A stretch of DNA of 64,000 nucleotides from Ignavibacteriales bacterium. Lineage in GTDB: Bacteria > Bacteroidota > Ignavibacteria > Ignavibacteriales > Ignavibacteriaceae. The DNA lies in assembly GCA_016709155.1 (NCBI GenBank), contig JADJEI010000001.1, positions 744,001-808,000 of the forward strand, given 5' to 3'. Position 1 is the first letter of the stretch. The number at the start of each line of letters is the position of its first letter. Under the pieces are notes generated by a model that made no database searches, was not told where the DNA came from, and worked only from the letters and a program-made list of their open reading frames with translations. This document shows positions 59,456-64,000 of this stretch, piece by piece. A program made the translations under genes and the position numbers.

Positions 59456-59860
59456 TTAGGTAATCAAGAAAGGGAAAAAGGAAAATAAAACAATAGTACA
59501 CTGATCATTAAGATTATTTATGATCTTAACTGATCTTAGTAAATCATAAAAATCAGTGTACCATTTTTTTAAAAATTGTACTTTCACCAAATCAGCAAAT
59601 TTTTTCTGGTACTTAACAAAAAATTGACCAATTGCTTTGTAAGCTTTTTCTAGAATTAGTTCGTTTGGTAAAAACACAACTCTAAAATGTTTTGTTCCCG
59701 GAACCTGTCCAAAGCCGCTGCCCGGAACAATTACAACTCCGGTTTCTCGAATCAATTCACCAACAAAATGTTCATCAGGTTGTTTCATTTCTAATTTGGG
59801 AAAAGCATAAAATGCACCTTCAGGTTTTACGCAAGAGATTCCAGGAATAGCGTTTAACAT
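59456..59860 (-). pseudogene. Partial duplicate of the aminotransferase C-terminal part
   Basis: Reads MLNAIPGISCVKPEGAFYAF and on to FVKYQKKFADLVKV, the last ~95 residues of the aminotransferase at 60800-62020. The stop codon present in the copy at 58303 (TAA) is CAA here, so the frame runs on through the palindrome to 59456. It lacks the cofactor-binding lysine and the N-terminal two thirds, so it cannot be an active enzyme. By hand count it is about 85% identical to the full gene except for a 96-base stretch (59676-59771) that is identical. Confidence 0.88.
59496..59561. repeat. 66-bp element with perfect inverted ends GTACACTGAT/ATCAGTGTAC
   Basis: Second copy of the element at 58217-58284; the interiors are nearly the same, including CTTAGTAAATCATAAAAATC. 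Here both ends pair perfectly over ten bases. It lies just after the degraded aminotransferase copy, on the side of the RhuM gene. Confidence 0.65.
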
Positions 59861-59888
59861 CTTACAGATGCTTTTAATTAATTGCTTG

Positions 59889-60737
59889 TTATTTCCTTCT
59901 TCTTTTTCCAGTTTTTAATTCCTTGATTTTTTGCAATTCAGGTAAATAATTTTCTGATGTAATTACTTTTTCGCTACTTTCTTTCTCTAATTCATTCAAA
60001 GCGTGTCCTGCTATCTTTCCTCCAATTTTTGCAACTGCTTTATTCTCCAAAAAACCTTTGGCATTTTTGGCTCTTGTTAATTTTGTTGTTGATGCTTCAC
60101 CTAACATTGAAAAAATCAATTCAAGGTCAGTCATATGATCTCTAAGATTTTGGTTTCTTAATCCCTTAATTTTTTTGTACTGAGAAGGTGTTAAACCAAA
60201 TGTAGCTTTTGAGATTTCAGCAGTTAAAATTGAATATTCGATTCGTTCTTTTACTCCTCTATTTTTCCATTCGTCGGTCAATTCTTCACGGATCGCAATA
60301 CTATGTATTCGCTTTTCAATCCAATCTTTAGGGTAACCTTTTTGTTTATAAAGTTCCCTCGTCCGTTGTGCTGCCAATTCTGGATTTTCAATTTCTTCTA
60401 ATCTATCTGAGCCTACTTTTGCCAACCATTGTTTGAAAGGTTCTGCTTTTGGTGATGGAATAGATTGAATAATTCGTAAAAGTGCTTTTGCATCTGCACA
60501 ATCGGTCGTGTATTTTTTTCCATCTGATGAAATCATTTTCAGTTGTACGATAATTTCGTACAACTGAATAAATCCTTCGGTGTTAAGTTTTCTTTTAAGG
60601 TCACTCCAATATCTTCTTGGATTAAGGCTATCGGTGAGAATTTCAATAATGTCTATTATTGCAAAATACCATTTTTGCTCCGCTTCACTCCATTCAGTTC
60701 GGATCTTTCTGCTTTCAAAAAGTTTTATGTTAGTCAT
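59889..60737 (-). CDS. Bro-N domain protein (phage-antirepressor-like)
   Basis: 282 residues. The N-terminal ~100 residues match the Bro-N fold (IRTEWSEAEQKWYFAIIDII, YWSDLKRKLNTEG), and the rest follows a known bacterial subfamily (SIPSPKAEPFKQWLAKVGSD, ELTDEWKNRGVKERIEYSIL, DHMTDLELIFSMLGEASTTK) often annotated as antirepressor or DinD-like. The function is unknown; DNA binding is likely. It starts 62 bp after the aminotransferase stop and ends 28 bp before the degraded duplicate of that gene, with no other phage gene nearby. Confidence 0.82.
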   Translation of the reverse strand: MTNIKLFESRKIRTEWSEAEQKWYFAIIDIIEILTDSLNPRRYWSDLKRKLNTEGFIQLYEIIVQLKMISSDGKKYTTDCADAKALLRIIQSIPSPKAEPFKQWLAKVGSDRLEEIENPELAAQRTRELYKQKGYPKDWIEKRIHSIAIREELTDEWKNRGVKERIEYSILTAEISKATFGLTPSQYKKIKGLRNQNLRDHMTDLELIFSMLGEASTTKLTRAKNAKGFLENKAVAKIGGKIAGHALNELEKESSEKVITSENYLPELQKIKELKTGKRRRK

Positions 60738-60799
60738 TACTTTGATTTTCTGAAAATTTAAATACTATTTTTTTCGATTTTCGCACATTGTTAAACTCT

Positions 60800-62020
60800 T
60801 TACGCTTCCACCAACCCAGCAAATTTTTCCTGGTACTTAACAAAAAACTCACCGATAGCTTTATAAGCTTTTTCAAGAATTTGTTCGTTGGGTAAAAATA
60901 CAACTCTAAAATGTTTTGTTCCCGGAACCTGTCCAAAGCCGCTGCCCGGAACAATTACAACTCCGGTTTCTCGAATCAATTCACCAACAAAATGTGCATC
61001 AGGTTGTTTCATCTCAAGTTTTGGAAAAGCATAAAATGCGCCTTCAGGTTTAACGCAGGAAATTCCTGGAATTGCATTTAACATTTCAACTGTCAAATCT
61101 CTGCGTCGTGTAAGTTTTTTCATCGCTTCTGTAAGATGATCGTGAGTTCCTTCCAGCGAAGGTTTTATTCCATATTGCTCAGGATGATTTGCAGATAATC
61201 TTGCACGAAGAATTTTATTTATTGCTTCAATCAAATCAGATAAAATTTCTTTTCTTCCACTTACAATTCCCCAACCGATTCTAAATCCTGGAACAAAATA
61301 ATTTTTTGATAACCCGCCAAACGTAATGCAAGAAACATCCTTATTTAATGATGCAATTGAGATATGTTTCTTTCCATCAAACAAAAGTTTATCATAAATT
61401 TCATCAGCAAAGATTACAAGATTATGCTCAAGAGCTAAATCAACAATCTGCTGTAAATTTTCTTTTGTGTAAAGCGAGCCTGTTGGATTATTTGGATTGA
61501 TAAGCACAATTGCTTTTGTCTTATCATTTATTTTTGATTTTATATCTTCGATATCCGGCAGCCAGCCGTTTGCTTCATCAAGGTAATATGGATTTTCCAT
61601 CATCTGAAGTTTGCTTGCAATTGCTGTATAAAGTGGATAACCCGGAGTGGGCGTAAGAACATTTTCACCATCGTTTACAAGTGCTGTTAAACAAATATCA
61701 ATTGCTTCGCTTGCGCCGGTTGTTACAAAAATATCGTGAACATTTGTAATACCTTTTCGTTCTGCTTCAGCTTCAATTGCTTTTACAGCTTCGCCAATTC
61801 CTGAGGAAGGTGCATAACCATTTAAGTTTTTTAACATTGCCTGATAAGTTGCATCAACAAGATGTTTTGGCGGCGCAAAATCATAAAGATTGGGATCACC
61901 AATATTTAAGTACAACATTTCTTTTCCTGTTTTTGCAACTTGATTTGCAAGAACTACAATATCTCTAACTGCGTAAGTAATGTTTTCAGTTCTGACTGCT
62001 GGAATTATTTTTCGGTTCAT
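60800..62020 (-). CDS. PLP-dependent class I/II aminotransferase (AlaA-like)
   Basis: 406 residues. The fold-type I signatures are present: GDPNLYDFAPPKHLVDA, NPNNPTGSLYTKENL, DEIYDKLLFDGKKH, the Schiff-base lysine in TFGGLSKNYFVPGFRIGWG, and the C-terminal PEGAFYAFPKLEM. Closest in style to alanine-synthesising aminotransferases (AlaA/AlaT group). Its C-terminus ends AGLVEA, while the two downstream copies end ADLVKV/ADLVEV, so the end of this gene may have been replaced. Confidence 0.9.
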   Translation of the reverse strand: MNRKIIPAVRTENITYAVRDIVVLANQVAKTGKEMLYLNIGDPNLYDFAPPKHLVDATYQAMLKNLNGYAPSSGIGEAVKAIEAEAERKGITNVHDIFVTTGASEAIDICLTALVNDGENVLTPTPGYPLYTAIASKLQMMENPYYLDEANGWLPDIEDIKSKINDKTKAIVLINPNNPTGSLYTKENLQQIVDLALEHNLVIFADEIYDKLLFDGKKHISIASLNKDVSCITFGGLSKNYFVPGFRIGWGIVSGRKEILSDLIEAINKILRARLSANHPEQYGIKPSLEGTHDHLTEAMKKLTRRRDLTVEMLNAIPGISCVKPEGAFYAFPKLEMKQPDAHFVGELIRETGVVIVPGSGFGQVPGTKHFRVVFLPNEQILEKAYKAIGEFFVKYQEKFAGLVEA

Positions 62021-62185
62021 AATTTCTCCAATTATTTTTTTTCTAACAAAAAATTACTGAAAATTGAAATCAAATACACTTTATAATTTCAAGATAGAAT
62101 AATTCATCTCTCCTTTTTCTTAGTTACTTTTTCTTTGAACGCTTAAAATTTTATTTTTAACTATGGATTAAATAGTCTTTGGCAA

Positions 62186-64000
62186 TTGAAAAGAAAAAAA
62201 TTAAATAACATCATCCCTGAAAATTTCATTAAAAATCTTTTTGAGATTACTGCGGGATATTTATCAGCAGATGATTTTGAAAAATTGATTGGCGCTATCA
62301 GCAGCTCTGCCAAAAGTTATCTTTTCGATCAAAGTAGTCAAGCTAATCTGATTCGTATTATTCAATCATCTCACGATAAATCATATTTTCTTCACGACCT
62401 TATTGCTTATGAGTTGAACAGAGATGCGATTATCACAATTGCCCAAAACAGCAGCTACTTTACAGATATACTTGTCAGGAATCCTGAATATTTTTATTAC
62501 GCTATAAATTCAACAGATAAGTCAAAACAAGAAGACAAAAATTTTTATGAAATAACAATAAAAAATTCTCTCTCAAAGTTTAAATCTTTTGAAAGCAAAG
62601 TAAGAATTTTAAAGTCTTTCAAAAGAAAAGAAATTTTAAGAATCGGAATTCAGGATATTCTTTTTAATACATCGCTTCAAAGCACGACAGAAAATTTATC
62701 TTTTATGGCAAAGGAGATCTGTTCAAGCTTGTTTGAAATGTGCCTCGAACAAACTCTGGCAAAGTATTCTATTCAAACTCATGTTCAAGATTATTGTCTT
62801 ATCGCATTGGGTAAGCTTGGCGGTGATGAACTTAATTACAGTTCCGATATTGATTTAATTATTTTCTATAATGAAGATGCGCCGCTATCTAAATCAAAAT
62901 CAAAAAAAGAAATTTTAACCGAAGCAGTTGTATTATTTATCCAAACTTCAACTGAAAATAACGAAGATGGATTCTTGTTCAGAATAGATTTTCGATTACG
63001 ACCCGACGGCAGGAATGCCCCTCTTTGCAGCAGCATGACTGATTATCTAAACTATTATGAAAGTCGTGGTGAAGATTGGGAACGACAAATGCTTTTAAAA
63101 TCGTCCTTCGTTTGTGGTGAAGAAAAACTGTTTGAAATTTTTATGAATAATCTTCGTCCGTTTATTTATCCTGCTTCTTTTTCAATCTCGCCAATTGAGC
63201 AGATTAAAAAACTTAAAATAAATATCGAGAAAAATATTTCTGATGAGCAAAACATTAAACTCTCTCCAGGTGGAATTCGCGATATTGAGTTTTCTGTTCA
63301 AGCACTTCAGCTAATAAATGGCGGAAAAATTGCTGAGCTGCGACAAGCCAATACTTTAGAGGCTATTTTAAAACTAAAAAAAAATAATCTGGTAAATAAC
63401 GAAGAGGCTTTAACTTTATCTGAGAATTATATTTTCTACAGAAGGATTGAGCATTTTCTTCAGCTTATGAATAACCGGCAGACTCACACAATTCCTTCCG
63501 ACACATTAATAAGAAACAAGCTGAGTTTGTTTTTGGGATATAATAATTTTTCGGAATTGGATAAAGATTTGCAATTACGAGCTGAAAAAATAATCTCAAT
63601 CCGTAATTCTATTTTAGGCACTGATGTTGAATTAAATAATTCAATTGATTTGCTTGAAACCATTAAGTTCAAGGATAGGAAACAAGCCATTCGAAATATT
63701 CAATTCCTCCGCGAGGGAGTGGGAGTTTCAGGCAGACGAATTTTTGATAAAAATTCTATTGAAGCCTTTTCAAAAATTGAAAACGAATTATTTCGTCTTC
63801 TGAAATCAAGCGTGAATCCGGATTTAACACTTTCTAATTTCGTAAAAATTATTAATCACACTGACATTCCTTCAGTGTGGTACAACCAGTTTCGTGATAA
63901 AAATCTTTTTGAAGCTTTTCTTACTTTATGTCAATATAATCAGCATGCAATTGATCTTTTGGTAAACAATGAAATAAATAAAGAAGCCTTCTTAAGTGGA
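62186..64000 (+). CDS. glnE: Glutamine synthetase adenylyltransferase, 5' part (cut by window edge)
   Basis: Open to the window edge, about 605 codons of a protein that is usually around 950. The N-terminal (deadenylylating) nucleotidyltransferase domain is plain: ALGKLGGDELNYSSDIDLI, with the metal-binding DxD, then FRIDFRLRPDGRNAPLCS and YYESRGEDWERQMLLKS, and the conserved LREGVGVSGRRIF-type linker. It adds or removes AMP on glutamine synthetase according to nitrogen status. No ATG is available at the right place; TTG at 62186 is my choice without a clear ribosome site, and the start could be a few codons off or hidden by a frame error (an ATG at 62163 is out of frame). Confidence 0.88.
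   Translation, partial: MKRKKLNNIIPENFIKNLFEITAGYLSADDFEKLIGAISSSAKSYLFDQSSQANLIRIIQSSHDKSYFLHDLIAYELNRDAIITIAQNSSYFTDILVRNPEYFYYAINSTDKSKQEDKNFYEITIKNSLSKFKSFESKVRILKSFKRKEILRIGIQDILFNTSLQSTTENLSFMAKEICSSLFEMCLEQTLAKYSIQTHVQDYCLIALGKLGGDELNYSSDIDLIIFYNEDAPLSKSKSKKEILTEAVVLFIQTSTENNEDGFLFRIDFRLRPDGRNAPLCSSMTDYLNYYESRGEDWERQMLLKSSFVCGEEKLFEIFMNNLRPFIYPASFSISPIEQIKKLKINIEKNISDEQNIKLSPGGIRDIEFSVQALQLINGGKIAELRQANTLEAILKLKKNNLVNNEEALTLSENYIFYRRIEHFLQLMNNRQTHTIPSDTLIRNKLSLFLGYNNFSELDKDLQLRAEKIISIRNSILGTDVELNNSIDLLETIKFKDRKQAIRNIQFLREGVGVSGRRIFDKNSIEAFSKIENELFRLLKSSVNPDLTLSNFVKIINHTDIPSVWYNQFRDKNLFEAFLTLCQYNQHAIDLLVNNEINKEAFLSG

Noticed and set aside
59456..59860. A second functional aminotransferase or small protein
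   Set aside because: It has only the last quarter of the enzyme, no catalytic lysine, and a lost stop codon followed by translation of a palindromic repeat.

Overview
The window looks like a chromosomal segment of an AT-rich member of the Ignavibacteria / Chlorobiota side of the FCB group. This is inferred from the Por-type (type IX) secretion C-terminal signature NYPNPFNP in four separate genes, the primary-sigma-type RpoD without a long N-terminus, a B12-dependent NrdJ, and the style of the ribosomal proteins. No 16S gene is present, so the placement is an inference.

Layout. 1-6955: four minus-strand genes for exported proteins (three type IX-sorted, one lipoprotein with PQQ-like propeller repeats). 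7040-9514: LolA-like periplasmic protein plus an ABC-2 permease/ATPase pair. 9953-13536: plus-strand nrdJ. 13712-19213: minus-strand NlpC/P60 lipoprotein, rpoD, deoB, a GAF/degenerate-GGDEF membrane protein and engB. 19276-50260: one unbroken minus-strand supercluster joining, in transcription order, tRNA-Tyr, tRNA-Gly, tRNA-Thr, rpmG, tRNA-Trp, secE, nusG, rplK-A-J-L, rpoBC, rpsL-G, fusA, tuf, the S10 and spc operons (with a tRNA-Gln inside spc), and the alpha operon ending at rplQ. 50340-58128: comM, a fourth type IX-sorted protein, nuoG-H-I and an M16 peptidase. 58189-62020: an aminotransferase gene whose 3' end is repeated twice downstream, each repeat separated by a single phage-antirepressor-like gene (Bro-N, then RhuM). 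62186-64000: the start of glnE on the plus strand.

How the genes work together. The central 31 kb encodes most of the transcription and translation core: RNA polymerase beta, beta', alpha, NusG, EF-Tu, EF-G, IF-1, about thirty ribosomal proteins, the Sec channel (SecY, SecE) and methionine aminopeptidase. The flanks add envelope traffic (type IX cargo, Lol-like protein, ABC exporter), complex I subunits, nucleotide metabolism (NrdJ, DeoB) and nitrogen control (GlnE).

Two things deserve attention. First, the 3' end of the aminotransferase is present as full gene, 405-bp degraded copy and about 50-bp copy, with the Bro-N and RhuM genes sitting between them; this looks like successive gene-end insertions with target restoration. 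Second, seven genes, several of them essential (rplC, rplO, rpsE, nuoG, nrdJ), carry single-base frame breaks, mostly in homopolymers. These are best read as sequencing or assembly errors, so I annotate those genes across the break.
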